NCBI GenBank assembly: GCA_017512705.1
Contig: JAFWEX010000077.1
Coordinates: 1 to 51,902 of the forward strand
Direction: 5' to 3'
Length of the DNA: 51,902 nt
Source of the DNA: Paenibacillus sp.
GTDB taxonomy: Bacteria; Bacillota; Bacilli; Paenibacillales; Paenibacillaceae
Shown: piece by piece, positions 29,245 through 37,831 of the stretch
How the letters are laid out: each line of letters begins with the position of its first letter
How positions within the stretch are numbered: position 1 is the stretch's first letter
Program-made: the position numbers and the translations under genes
The notes under the pieces: model-generated
Told to the model about the DNA's origin: nothing
Seen by the model: the letters and a program-made list of their open reading frames with translations, nothing else
Databases searched by the model: none

Positions 29245-30486
29245 GTGAGTAACGCCAGAATGACCTTTCGCTTCGGGGATCGAGAATCGGACAAGCTGGA
29301 CAGTAAGGAGACGCTGACATCCAGACCGCTGGTCACTAAGAATGAAGATAAGCCTTATACACTCCAGACGCCGTCACAGCCGGAAGCAGATAAAAACAAT
29401 ACAGCCATGCCAGCACATATACTGACAGCGGAGGATATACCTGTAGACTGGGGAGGAACCATTCTGGCAGATGCTTCCCGACCGGAATCAGAACATTCGA
29501 GACACACGTTTGTGCAAAAAGAGAGCCAATCTGATTTTGATTCTCGTTCGACCTATATCAACGACGCAACAGATCAAAACGAGCAATATGATTCGTATGA
29601 GTCTGATCAAAATCATGTTCTGGATCAGGGGCATAACTGGATGATGGAAACAGAGAATTATTCATATAAACGAAATCGGCCCCCAAGGGGATGGAAAATG
29701 ATCGGTTCTGTTTCAGGCGCATTGGTAACCGGAGCTTTGTTTGGTGTAGTCATTTTATCCTTTTTTAATAAGGACGGTTCATTGAAACCAGATGAGCAAG
29801 TTTCTGTTAACCAGACAGTTTCTACTGTGATAGGTCAGGAGGGAGCAGCAGGAACAGGTAACATCGCTTCCTCTGAAGCGGGGACATATTATGCTCTGCA
29901 ATACGGGGTGTTCAGTTCTCCCGAACGAGCGGAACAGGCCAAACTTGAACTTACTCAATCAGGGATTGCTGCGGGATCTGACCCTGAAGATGGCAATCGG
30001 GTGTATGCAGGGATTTCCTCTGATCGTGAGGAGGCCAAACTCCTCAGTACGAGACTGAAATCCCGGGGAGTAGAACTGTATGTCAAAGAGATTGTTAATC
30101 CTATAGTGGACCCAAAGATATTCGGAAACAAGCAGGAAGATGCCGCACTTTTCTTTAAAAATAGTTCGGCACTTGTCGACCAGTTATCGACACTCTCTAT
30201 CCAGCAGCTTGGTCAGTCGGTGCAGGCAGCCATATCACCAGACATGATGGGAGTATTACAGAATCAACATCAGACATGGTTGACCGGAATGAAGAGTCTC
30301 GCCCCTGGAATGGCGGCAGATGTACAGCCACTGGTGAATGGCATGGAGAAATCAATGCACAGTGCGATGACCGCTATCGCAGAGTATAACAAGAATCCGG
30401 ATGCCGTGCATATGTGGGCGGTGCAGTCCGATTTGATGGAGTACGTGCTGCAACAGAAAAAGTGGCTGGAGTCCATAAAACAATGA
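29245..30486 (+). CDS. spoIIB: SpoIIB-like sporulation membrane protein with SPOR domain
   Basis: In B. subtilis SpoIIB aids septal peptidoglycan thinning and localisation of SpoIIDMP during engulfment. The 413-residue protein has a cytoplasmic acidic N-terminus and one membrane segment (about 154-174, MIGSVSGALVTGALFGVVIL). A SPOR-like repeat (about 210-282) has YYALQYGVFSSPERAEQAK and GVELYVKEI, and a helical C-terminal region follows. I use GTG 29245, preceded by AAAGGAGAGG at good spacing; the open frame extends to ATG 29182 without a ribosome site. The location between folC/murC and maf matches B. subtilis spoIIB, which supports the call more than the divergent sequence does. Confidence 0.8.
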   Translation: MSNARMTFRFGDRESDKLDSKETLTSRPLVTKNEDKPYTLQTPSQPEADKNNTAMPAHILTAEDIPVDWGGTILADASRPESEHSRHTFVQKESQSDFDSRSTYINDATDQNEQYDSYESDQNHVLDQGHNWMMETENYSYKRNRPPRGWKMIGSVSGALVTGALFGVVILSFFNKDGSLKPDEQVSVNQTVSTVIGQEGAAGTGNIASSEAGTYYALQYGVFSSPERAEQAKLELTQSGIAAGSDPEDGNRVYAGISSDREEAKLLSTRLKSRGVELYVKEIVNPIVDPKIFGNKQEDAALFFKNSSALVDQLSTLSIQQLGQSVQAAISPDMMGVLQNQHQTWLTGMKSLAPGMAADVQPLVNGMEKSMHSAMTAIAEYNKNPDAVHMWAVQSDLMEYVLQQKKWLESIKQ

Positions 30487-30525
30487 TATGTATATCTCTC
30501 GTATAACAACGCCCAAAAACGCCCT

Positions 30526-30570
30526 TCCGGCAAGGAACTGGAAATAGTTCCCCTTGCCGGATTTGTGTTT
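30526..30570 (+). terminator. spoIIB intrinsic terminator
   Basis: The long stem TCCGGCAAGGAACT pairs with AGTTCCCCTTGCCGGA (two-base bulge) and is followed by TTTGTGTTT. Confidence 0.8.
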
Positions 30571-30597
30571 GTATTGCCGTACAAAACCCCGTATAAT
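30569..30597 (+). promoter_or_regulatory. Sigma-A promoter of the small membrane-protein gene
   Basis: TTGTAT (30569-30574), 17 bp, TATAAT (30592-30597), about 39 bp before the ATG at 30636. Confidence 0.7.
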
Positions 30598-30635
30598 AAT
30601 GAGGGTGTCAAAAAATGGCGAGGGAAGATTAACCG

Positions 30636-30878
30636 ATGAAAAAAAACTTCGGCGTGTTATTATTGTTTTTGATTCTCGGCTGGATGGCTGGTGCTTGGAT
30701 CGCCAAGGCACTTCAGCCTGTAAAGGCATTAGCCTTTCTAACTAAGGTCACCACAATTCGCTGGTCGCCTCAGGCTGATCTTGATATTTTCAGTTATGAC
30801 CTTTCATTTCAATTTCAAATGAGCCTCCTAAGTCTGATTGGTATAATTACAGCGTTATGGCTGTATCGCAGATTGTAG
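30636..30878 (+). CDS. Small two-helix membrane protein, DUF4321-like
   Basis: The 80-residue protein has two hydrophobic segments (about 5-25 and 58-77) joined by a polar loop containing FLTKVTTIRWSPQADLDI. The N-terminus MKKNFGVLLLFLILGWMAG and the LQFQ-type second helix resemble the DUF4321 family, seen next to maf and radC in other Firmicutes; that match is from memory. It has a good promoter and an ATG start, so it is a real gene. Its function is unknown. A role near cell-shape or division genes would be only inference from position. Confidence 0.75.
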   Translation: MKKNFGVLLLFLILGWMAGAWIAKALQPVKALAFLTKVTTIRWSPQADLDIFSYDLSFQFQMSLLSLIGIITALWLYRRL

Positions 30879-30968
30879 GAGTATGACGAATGTTGACCCA
30901 AAAAATAAAAACGTGACATCTATATATTGTGATTCGGACAGATGTTGCCGTCGTATAAGGAGTCATTC

Positions 30969-31583
30969 ATGTTGAATAACACCGATCAGCGCCCGATTAT
31001 TCTGGCTTCCACATCACCACGGCGCAAGGAACTGATCGCTTCACTCCATCTGGCTTTTGAAGTTATACCTAGTGATGCAGACGAAAATACACCGTCGGAC
31101 TGGACACCTGAACAGACGGTACAGGAACTTGCTATGCGTAAGGCAGTCGCTGTGTATCGTGGACTGGAGGGGCGTGGGCATGACGCCATTATCGTTGGAA
31201 GTGATACCGTTGTCGTCCTGGATAACGAGATTCTAGGCAAACCAGCGGATGAGGCAGATGCTGAACGGATGTTGTCACGCCTGCAAGGGCGGGAGCATTG
31301 TGTGTTTACTGGCGTCGCTTGTATTGATGCGCTAAGCGGGCATTCCGTAGTGCATTATCGTCGGACCGATGTAACAATGAAGAAACTCTCTGAAGCCACG
31401 ATCCGTGCTTATGTCAAGACGGGAGAGCCTTCAGATAAAGCAGGATCTTATGCGATTCAAGGCATTGGCGCTTCACTGATCGACCACATTGAAGGATGTT
31501 ATTTTAATGTAGTAGGTTTACCTTTATCCTTACTTAGTGACATGCTGGATGGATTCGGGATTCATGTACTCCCGAGAAAATGA
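30969..31583 (+). CDS. maf: Maf-family nucleoside triphosphate pyrophosphatase
   Basis: Maf proteins hydrolyse non-canonical or pyrimidine NTPs such as dTTP and UTP. In B. subtilis Maf affects septum formation. The 204-residue protein has the signature ASTSPRRKELI near the start, DADENTP, IIVGSDTVVVLD and KAGSYAIQGIGA. ATG 30969 has AAGGAG six bases upstream, so I prefer it to the upstream 30942 start. The stop overlaps the ATGA at 31580, an in-frame early codon of radC. Confidence 0.95.
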   Translation: MLNNTDQRPIILASTSPRRKELIASLHLAFEVIPSDADENTPSDWTPEQTVQELAMRKAVAVYRGLEGRGHDAIIVGSDTVVVLDNEILGKPADEADAERMLSRLQGREHCVFTGVACIDALSGHSVVHYRRTDVTMKKLSEATIRAYVKTGEPSDKAGSYAIQGIGASLIDHIEGCYFNVVGLPLSLLSDMLDGFGIHVLPRK

Positions 31584-31615
31584 ATTCAATATGGATCTGT
31601 GAAAAGAGGGAACGT

Positions 31616-32305
31616 ATGGAGTCGCCTCAATACATGATGCGCGACATCCCCCAGGAAGAACGCCCGAGAGAACGCATGATAGAATATGGGGCGGGCGCCT
31701 TGAGTCATGCCGAGTTGCTAGCGATATTACTTCGGACAGGAACAAGGCAAGAGTCTGCAATGCATATGGCGCAACGGATACTTAACGAAGCAGGTGGAGT
31801 TCGCTCACTGATCGATCTGAGCCTTGAAGAACTGATGGCAATAAAGGGTATAGGAAAAGCCAAGGCTGTTCAACTTAATGCTGGTATTGAACTTGGCCAT
31901 CGGGTTGCTAAGAGCCGACTTGCCCCTTCGGTAGCGATTCGCACACCGCGAGATGCCGCAGATATTCTGATGGAAAAGCTGCGTTATTTGCAGAAAGAAC
32001 ATTTTATGTGTCTTTTTCTGAATAGTAAAAATCACATCATTGCTCAGGAAACACTCTCCATGGGCAGTCTTAATGCTTCGATTGTACATCCACGTGAAGT
32101 ATTCCGTGCCGCTATCAAATGCAGTAGTGCCTCAATTGTATGCGCTCATAACCATCCCAGCGGCGATCCAACGCCTAGTCCGGAAGATATTCAGATAACC
32201 AAAAGACTGATTGAAGCCGGTGCGATTGTGGGAATTGACGTTCTAGATCATCTTATTATAGGTGATGGCACATACGTAAGTTTGAAGGAGAAGGGCTTGG
32301 TATAA
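31616..32305 (+). CDS. radC: RadC-family protein with JAB/MPN metal domain
   Basis: The 229-residue protein has an N-terminal helix-hairpin-helix region (ELMAIKGIGKAKAVQLNA) and a C-terminal JAMM-type metal site HNHPSGDPTPSPED. Despite the name, a DNA-repair role is not established for the family. ATG 31616 is preceded by AGAGGG at 5 bases. A frame extension to ATG 31580 overlaps the maf stop but has a poor ribosome site. Length matches B. subtilis YsxA (RadC). The stop codon lies 2-4 bases into the likely mreB promoter. Confidence 0.94.
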   Translation: MESPQYMMRDIPQEERPRERMIEYGAGALSHAELLAILLRTGTRQESAMHMAQRILNEAGGVRSLIDLSLEELMAIKGIGKAKAVQLNAGIELGHRVAKSRLAPSVAIRTPRDAADILMEKLRYLQKEHFMCLFLNSKNHIIAQETLSMGSLNASIVHPREVFRAAIKCSSASIVCAHNHPSGDPTPSPEDIQITKRLIEAGAIVGIDVLDHLIIGDGTYVSLKEKGLV

Positions 32306-32306
32306 T
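32297..32306 (+). promoter_or_regulatory. Extended -10 promoter before mreB
   Basis: TTGGTATAAT (TGG plus TATAAT at 32301-32306) lies at the very end of radC. The -35 region is poor. It would give an mreB leader of about 180 nt. Confidence 0.45.
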
Positions 32307-32489
32307 ATAATGGTTGGCGTTGATGTTTACCTATGAAAGATAACGGACGTGTCCGTCACAGATAGGTTCACTTTATATTACAGAATCAAAATACAAATGC
32401 GAATATTAGCTCCACGGTTCCGTGGATAAAAATTACGCTCTTGCAAGGCAATATGAGCGGCAATATGAGGCAGAAAAGGAGAATACGTC

Positions 32490-33524
32490 ATGTTTGGTGG
32501 TTTTACGAAAGATTTAGGTATTGATTTGGGGACGGCGAATACGCTGGTTTATGTAAGAGGAAAAGGCGTTGTGGTACGTGAACCTTCGGTAGTTGCTCTG
32601 CGCACGGATACAAAAAGCATTGAAGCGGTAGGCGAGTCTGCCAAAAAAATGATCGGCCGTACGCCTGGCAACATTCGTGCTATCCGCCCAATGAAAGATG
32701 GTGTCATTGCTGACTTCGATACAACAGCCACGATGATCAAATATTTCATTCGTCAGGCACAGAAGCAACGTTCCATGTTCCAGCGTCATCCAAACGTTAT
32801 GGTATGTGTACCTTCCGGAATTACGGCTGTAGAGCAGCGAGCGGTAGAAGATGCAACGAAACAAGCGGGAGCACGTGAGGCTTACACGATTGAAGAACCA
32901 TTTGCCGCGGCGATCGGTGCAGATCTCCCTGTTTGGGAACCAACAGGAAGCATGGTTGTTGATATTGGCGGTGGTACGACAGAAGTAGCGGTTATTTCTC
33001 TCGGCGGTATCGTAACAAGTCGTTCGGTACGTGTAGCTGGCGATGAGATGGATGACTCTGTGATCCAGTACATCAAACGCCAATACAATCTGATGATTGG
33101 AGAACGTACGTCTGAGCAGTTGAAAATGGACATCGGTTCAGCGATGCCGCTGGAACAGGTGGAAACGATGGAGATTCGTGGTCGTGACCTGGTGACAGGT
33201 CTGCCAAAAACCATCACCATTACTTCTGACGAGATTAGTGAAGCTCTGGCTGATACGGTGAATGCTATTGTTGAAGCGGTAAAAGTAACGTTGGAGAAAT
33301 GTCCGCCTGAGCTTGCTGCAGATATTATGGATCGCGGGATTGTTCTGACAGGCGGCGGTGCACTTCTTCGCAATCTGGACAAGTTGCTTGCTGGCGAGAC
33401 AGGAATGCCTGTCATTGTTGCTGAGAACCCGCTTGACTGTGTAGCGATCGGAACAGGTAAAGCATTGGACAATATCCATATGTTTAAAAGCAAAAGCAGC
33501 TCGGCAGTTCGTTCCAGACGTTAA
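32490..33524 (+). CDS. mreB: Rod-shape determining actin homologue MreB
   Basis: MreB polymerises along the membrane and directs lateral wall synthesis. The 344-residue protein has the actin-fold phosphate motif [13 protein letters not shown], the second phosphate motif [15 protein letters not shown] and the adenosine motif [21 protein letters not shown] precedes the ATG. It is followed by mreC and mreD with a 179-bp gap before mreC. Paenibacilli may carry other MreB/Mbl copies elsewhere; this is the mreBCD copy. Confidence 0.97.
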   Translation: MFGGFTKDLGIDLGTANTLVYVRGKGVVVREPSVVALRTDTKSIEAVGESAKKMIGRTPGNIRAIRPMKDGVIADFDTTATMIKYFIRQAQKQRSMFQRHPNVMVCVPSGITAVEQRAVEDATKQAGAREAYTIEEPFAAAIGADLPVWEPTGSMVVDIGGGTTEVAVISLGGIVTSRSVRVAGDEMDDSVIQYIKRQYNLMIGERTSEQLKMDIGSAMPLEQVETMEIRGRDLVTGLPKTITITSDEISEALADTVNAIVEAVKVTLEKCPPELAADIMDRGIVLTGGGALLRNLDKLLAGETGMPVIVAENPLDCVAIGTGKALDNIHMFKSKSSSAVRSRR

Positions 33525-33703
33525 TTGATAGCTTTTCGGTCTGATCCAAGATCTGGCCAAGCATGTCAATCGAGATTGCCCGGATATATCGGGAGAGCTA
33601 TGACCCGCTTAACAGGGGAGGGTTAGACTGATATTCTCGCAAGGACTTCAGGTCTGAGTTCTCCCCGCCGGGCTGGGCTCAAGAGAATAATGGATGTTAG
33701 AGG

Positions 33704-34576
33704 GTGTTGGAACTGTTTAAACTGCTGGGCAACAAAAGACTTTTTGTTTTGCTGGTGGGCCTTGTTACATTTATCGCGCTGATGGGCTTCACCCTTAGTC
33801 CGCGAGCCACTCTATCCTGGCCGGAAAAATTCCTGAAGGATTCAGTTGGATTTGTACAATACGTATTTTACAAGCCCGCTTCTTATGTAGCGGGCTTTTT
33901 CAAAGATGTGGCGAACATGCGTGCGGTGTACGAGGAGAATGAAGAGCTTCGTATTGCCATGGGACACTACACTCGTGACCGATTGAAGTATAACGATATG
34001 GAGAAGACAAACCAAGGGCTCCAACAAGCGCTCAATTTTACAAAGGAACAACAAGAGCGTCATAACTATGGAACGAGAGTTGCCCAGGTCATTAGTGCCA
34101 ATTCAGACCCGAATAGTCGAACGATCAACATCGATATAGGGGAAAATGCAGGTATTAAACCAGGCATGGCAGTTACCTCACAGGAAGGGCTTGTTGGTGT
34201 AATTAGTCATGTCAGTGCGTATACGTCAACGGTGAATCTGTTAACCTCTATGGATGCCAATGATCCTACATCGAATGCCATCGCTGCTACAGCAGTGGGA
34301 AAAGAGAAAGTATTTGGTATGATAGAGAGTTACGATCCGAAGAGCGGCATGTTGAAGATGACTAAAATCTCAGAAGATTCCAATATTGCAGAAGAGGATG
34401 AGATCATCTCATCTGGCATCATCAATAACTTTCCGAAATACATGCGTATTGGTAAAGTGAAGAGTGTGGAAAAAAGTGAGTATGGTTTAACCCAGACAGC
34501 GACCATTGAGCCATATGCCAATTTTCTCGACTGGAAACTGCTAATTGTCATCATTCCACCTGAGGTTAAAGAATAA
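33704..34576 (+). CDS. mreC: Rod-shape determining protein MreC
   Basis: MreC is the extracytoplasmic scaffold linking MreB to the wall synthases. The 290 residues comprise one N-terminal membrane helix (about 12-31, LFVLLVGLVTFIALMGFTL), a coiled coil (about 70-110) and the beta-barrel domain with GENAGIKPGMAVTSQEGLVG. The start is GTG 33704 or TTG 33707; TAGAGG abuts both, so the exact start is uncertain. It overlaps mreD by a single base (TAATG). Confidence 0.94.
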   Translation: MLELFKLLGNKRLFVLLVGLVTFIALMGFTLSPRATLSWPEKFLKDSVGFVQYVFYKPASYVAGFFKDVANMRAVYEENEELRIAMGHYTRDRLKYNDMEKTNQGLQQALNFTKEQQERHNYGTRVAQVISANSDPNSRTINIDIGENAGIKPGMAVTSQEGLVGVISHVSAYTSTVNLLTSMDANDPTSNAIAATAVGKEKVFGMIESYDPKSGMLKMTKISEDSNIAEEDEIISSGIINNFPKYMRIGKVKSVEKSEYGLTQTATIEPYANFLDWKLLIVIIPPEVKE

Positions 34577-35109
34577 TGGTAACACGCAAACAAGTCCTGT
34601 ATCTGTTACTGTTCGTTCTGTTCATCGCTGAAGATACCATTTTGCCGCAGATCATTCCTTCAGCTTGGCAGATGCGGATTTCGGCCAACCTCGTTTATAT
34701 CGTTATTCTGTTTTTCGCTGTGTATTATCATCGGCATACCGCACTTGTGCTGGGTATATCATTTGGACTCTTGCATGATGTTGTGTTCTATGGAGAGATG
34801 ATTGGCCCTTATGGATTCTCTATGGGTTTATCTGCTTATATGATGGGATTAATATTTCAAGCACCCCGTGCACCGCTGCCAATTATGGTTTCGGTTGTCC
34901 TGCTCGGAAGTTTACTGAATGATACGATGTTATTTTTCTTATATAAACTCTTCCAGCTTAATCATGTGACCTTTGACTGGGCACTGATTGAATACATGAT
35001 CCCGAATTTATTTGTCCATTTTGTGTTTGCCTTGATCATATATGTACCACTGCGCAAACAACTGGATAAGATCGGCAAACCGAAAAGCAGGACAGAAGAA
35101 GCCTCCTGA
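34576..35109 (+). CDS. mreD: Rod-shape determining protein MreD
   Basis: This 177-residue integral membrane protein has about five hydrophobic segments and belongs to the rod complex with MreC and RodA/PBP2. Typical features are the charged first helix and GISFGLLHDVVFYGEMIGPYG, the conserved glycine/aspartate loop of the family. The ATG overlaps the mreC stop, implying translational coupling. Confidence 0.93.
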   Translation: MVTRKQVLYLLLFVLFIAEDTILPQIIPSAWQMRISANLVYIVILFFAVYYHRHTALVLGISFGLLHDVVFYGEMIGPYGFSMGLSAYMMGLIFQAPRAPLPIMVSVVLLGSLLNDTMLFFLYKLFQLNHVTFDWALIEYMIPNLFVHFVFALIIYVPLRKQLDKIGKPKSRTEEAS

Positions 35110-35183
35110 CGACAATTATGCAACGTGAAGCAGGAACTTGGGGGCCGGGGCACGAAATGTAATGAGATGGGAGGGACAGGCTT

Positions 35184-35846
35184 ATGACGGTTAAATCGAA
35201 TCACGTAACGATTAAAGGCATCCGAGACGGCTTGGTTTTCCTGTTGGACGATCAATGTGAATTCGAGGAATTGCTCTATGAGCTCCGCTATAAGCTGGAA
35301 CACAGCCATCAAAATATTTTGACCGGACCAATTGTTCATGTGGATATCAAGCTGGGAGCGCGTGAAGTTACGGAAGATCAGAAGGAAGAAATTCTGGATA
35401 TATTGAAGCAAAAAGGGAATCTGCTAATCCGGTCGATTGACTCACCTGCTCTTGTTCAGGAGGTCAAGGGTCCCCCGCCGATTATGACAATGTGCGGCAT
35501 GGTACGATCGGGACAGGTGCTTCATCATGAAGGAAATCTCCTGTTTCTTGGAGATATCAATCCAGGGGGCACGGTGACGTGTACTGGGGATATATATATT
35601 TTGGGTTCACTCAGAGGTATGGCTCATGCCGGTATCGCCGGGGACGAAGAGGCTATTATTGCAGCATCGTTGTTTGCACCGACACAACTGCGTATTGCAG
35701 ATGTAATCAGCCGTCCTCCGGATGAATGGGAGAGTCGTGAAACCGGAATGGAATTTGCTTATTTGCAGGACAATCAGATGCAGATCGACAAAATGAGCAA
35801 TATCGTTCGGTTGCGCCGAGATTTTAATGTGTTTAAAGGAGTGTAG
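35184..35846 (+). CDS. minC: Septum-site inhibitor MinC
   Basis: MinC blocks FtsZ assembly away from midcell. The 220-residue protein has the N-terminal FtsZ-interacting domain (NHVTIKGIRDGLVFLLDD) and the C-terminal beta-helix domain that binds MinD (GQVLHHEGNLLFLGDINPGG, ILGSLRGMAHAGIAGDEEA). The ATG follows GGGAGGGAC. It is 3 bp before minD. Confidence 0.95.
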   Translation: MTVKSNHVTIKGIRDGLVFLLDDQCEFEELLYELRYKLEHSHQNILTGPIVHVDIKLGAREVTEDQKEEILDILKQKGNLLIRSIDSPALVQEVKGPPPIMTMCGMVRSGQVLHHEGNLLFLGDINPGGTVTCTGDIYILGSLRGMAHAGIAGDEEAIIAASLFAPTQLRIADVISRPPDEWESRETGMEFAYLQDNQMQIDKMSNIVRLRRDFNVFKGV

Positions 35847-35849
35847 CTC

Positions 35850-36644
35850 ATGGGAGAGGCGATTGTGGTCACTTCGGGTAAAGGCGGCGTGGGTAAAACA
35901 ACCACCTCGGCAAACATCGGGACAGCGCTGGCGCTGCTAGGCAAAAAGGTTTGTCTGGTCGATACCGATATCGGCCTTCGTAATCTGGATGTTGTGATGG
36001 GGCTCGAGAACCGCATTATTTACGATCTGTGCGATGTTGCAGACGGCCGCTGCCGTCTGAATCAGGCTTTGGTGAAAGATAAGCGTTTCGAAGAATTATA
36101 TATGTTGCCTGCAGCGCAGACGAGAGATAAAAACTCTTTATCGCCAGAACAGGTGAAGGATATCATTCTGGAACTTAAAAAGGATTTTGAGTACGTTATT
36201 ATTGACTGCCCCGCAGGTATTGAGCAGGGATTCAAAAACGCGGTAGCAGGAGCGGATCAAGCTATTGTCGTTACGACACCCGAAAATGCAGCAGTACGCG
36301 ATGCGGATCGGGTAATCGGTTTGCTGGAAAGTTCACATATTCAGTCACCGAAGCTTGTAGTGAACCGAATTCGTAATAATATGATGAAGTCAGGTGACAT
36401 GCTCGACATCGATGGTATTTTACAAGTACTTAACATTGATTTGGTGGGCATCGTGCCGGATGATGAACTTGTTATCAAAGCTGCCAACTCTGGTGAACCT
36501 ACCGTGATGAACCCGGATTCACTTGCAGCTATCGCCTATCGTAATATTGCAAGACGAATTTTGGGAGACACTGTGCCATTAATGCAGTTGGAGCAGAAAA
36601 AAGGTGCGTTTTCCCGTTTCAAGAAATTCTTCGGAATGGGTTAA
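35850..36644 (+). CDS. minD: Septum-site ATPase MinD
   Basis: MinD is a ParA/MinD-type ATPase that dimerises on the membrane and recruits MinC. The deviant Walker A is GKGGVGKTT (residues 10-18) and Walker B VIIDCPAG. The C-terminal amphipathic membrane-targeting helix KGAFSRFKKFFGMG is clearly present. 264 residues is normal. No minE follows. In Firmicutes DivIVA/MinJ usually set the polarity, and neither gene is in this window. Confidence 0.97.
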   Translation: MGEAIVVTSGKGGVGKTTTSANIGTALALLGKKVCLVDTDIGLRNLDVVMGLENRIIYDLCDVADGRCRLNQALVKDKRFEELYMLPAAQTRDKNSLSPEQVKDIILELKKDFEYVIIDCPAGIEQGFKNAVAGADQAIVVTTPENAAVRDADRVIGLLESSHIQSPKLVVNRIRNNMMKSGDMLDIDGILQVLNIDLVGIVPDDELVIKAANSGEPTVMNPDSLAAIAYRNIARRILGDTVPLMQLEQKKGAFSRFKKFFGMG

Positions 36645-36682
36645 CAACGAATCGTTCCAATGTGCAACAAATATAGTTGACC

Positions 36683-36871
36683 TTATAATAAATTCTTCAC
36701 AGCCGGGGCTAGGTGCCCGGCTTTTTTGTCTTTCATCAGTCGCACCGAGTTGATTTCTATTTCAGCATCTTTACCACCTTTAAATACAAGACAACTCCCA
36801 CGTCCATTTACCGCGAGCGTGTTATTTATGGTTTCAAGTTTATTTGTAGCTGGGCACACAGGCTTGTTCAT
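36683..36871 (-). CDS. Possible small gene opposite the minD-spoIVFA gap
   Basis: A minus-strand frame of 62 residues starts at ATG 36871 (MNKPVCPATNKLETINN; a longer TTG start at 36907 also exists) and has GTGGAGA a few bases upstream. It contains NGRGSCLVFKGGKDAEIE, a varied and protein-like composition, and does not lie over another gene. Against it, its 3' part crosses the minD terminator and its 5' part overlaps a likely sporulation promoter. I do not recognise it. It may be chance. Confidence 0.25.
   Translation of the reverse strand: MNKPVCPATNKLETINNTLAVNGRGSCLVFKGGKDAEIEINSVRLMKDKKAGHLAPAVKNLL
36701..36727 (+). terminator. minD intrinsic terminator
   Basis: The stem AGCCGGG/CCCGGCT with an 8-nt loop is followed by a T-run. 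The rest of the gap (36728-36928) holds the spoIVFA promoter and the possible minus-strand ORF. Confidence 0.85.
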
Positions 36872-36898
36872 ATTCTCCACTGCTGATTCATAGGATGA
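36869..36898 (+). promoter_or_regulatory. Sigma-E-type promoter of spoIVFA-spoIVFB
   Basis: TTCATATT (36869-36876), a 14-bp spacer and CATAGGAT (36891-36898) fit the sigma-E layout (-35 near CATATT, -10 near CATACAAT). It is 31 bp before the spoIVFA ATG. In B. subtilis this operon is sigma-E dependent. Confidence 0.55.
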
Positions 36899-36928
36899 AG
36901 TAAACAAGCCTCAGTGGGAGGATAACAT

Positions 36929-37831
36929 ATGAATACCAAACAGCGAATCAAGCAGAGAAGAGAAGAACGAATTCGGCGGCTGATGGATGGGGCATTGCAT
37001 GAAATATTAGAGGAACAGAAGCCTGCCTTTCAATGGGAGAGAAAGAACGAAAGAGATAAAGAGCGAGATCAAGACAGGAGTACAGCAGACCAGGTTGGAA
37101 GGATCGGACAGAAGCCGTTTGGTTTTGCAGAGCAACCACAAGAACGTGACCCAGAATGGTTGTGGAAAAAAGAGCATGGACACTTTGGTCCTGCTGGTCG
37201 TTCCGGTTTTAATCTGTTCCGTTCACTACTGCGGCGCACGGTAATTAGTGCAGTTCTATTTGGAGGTGTCTGGGGACTATTTCAACTGAATGCGTCATGG
37301 ACTGTATCACCCAAAACGGTCATCGCTGATGTGCTTCATAATGACATGGATTTCGCTGCGGCCGCTGCATGGTATGAACAGACTTTTGGTGGGACGCCTT
37401 CTTTTCTGCCTGTGCTCGGACATACCACCGATGTGGTCAATGGAACAGGAGTAAGGCAACTTCTTCAGAAACCTGTGTCAGGAACGGTTGTTCAACCTTT
37501 TGCCCTAAGCATGAAGGGAATCGAGATTGTTCCTGACACTGCCGTAGCTGGAGGATTGGTGCAAGTGGTCAGCTCAGGTGCTGGACGTGTCATTGAGGTT
37601 CTCGGAGATCCTTCCAGTGGATATACTGTTGTGATTCAACATACGGGTAAGATGACAGCTGTTTACGGCCGGATGAATAACAACGATGTTCAAGTGAATG
37701 ATTGGGTCGAAGCGGGGGACGCGGTAGGAAGTCTTAAGAGTGGGGATGATAAAAGTCCAGCTACCCTTTATTTTGCGATAAAAGAAGGAGAAGAGTACGT
37801 GGATCCTGCGGAAGTGGTTGCCCTTGATTAG
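36929..37831 (+). CDS. spoIVFA: SpoIVFA, regulator of the SpoIVFB protease
   Basis: SpoIVFA anchors and restrains SpoIVFB in the outer forespore membrane until the SpoIVB signal. The 300-residue protein has a charged cytoplasmic N-terminus (about 1-92), one membrane helix (about 97-113, VISAVLFGGVWGLFQL) and a C-terminal LytM/M23-like domain (about 180-300). The M23 zinc ligands are not complete. VVIQHTGKMTAVYGRMN stands where active enzymes have HG...YAHL, so it is probably catalytically dead, as known for SpoIVFA. GGGAGGATAAC precedes the ATG. It overlaps spoIVFB by 14 bases. Confidence 0.93.
   Translation: MNTKQRIKQRREERIRRLMDGALHEILEEQKPAFQWERKNERDKERDQDRSTADQVGRIGQKPFGFAEQPQERDPEWLWKKEHGHFGPAGRSGFNLFRSLLRRTVISAVLFGGVWGLFQLNASWTVSPKTVIADVLHNDMDFAAAAAWYEQTFGGTPSFLPVLGHTTDVVNGTGVRQLLQKPVSGTVVQPFALSMKGIEIVPDTAVAGGLVQVVSSGAGRVIEVLGDPSSGYTVVIQHTGKMTAVYGRMNNNDVQVNDWVEAGDAVGSLKSGDDKSPATLYFAIKEGEEYVDPAEVVALD

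Noticed and set aside
33525-33703. Terminator between mreB and mreC
   Set aside because: Only imperfect pairing and no T-run; mreBCD is most simply one operon.
36929-37831. Active M23 endopeptidase
   Set aside because: The LytM domain lacks the second histidine motif; SpoIVFA is known as an inactive regulator.
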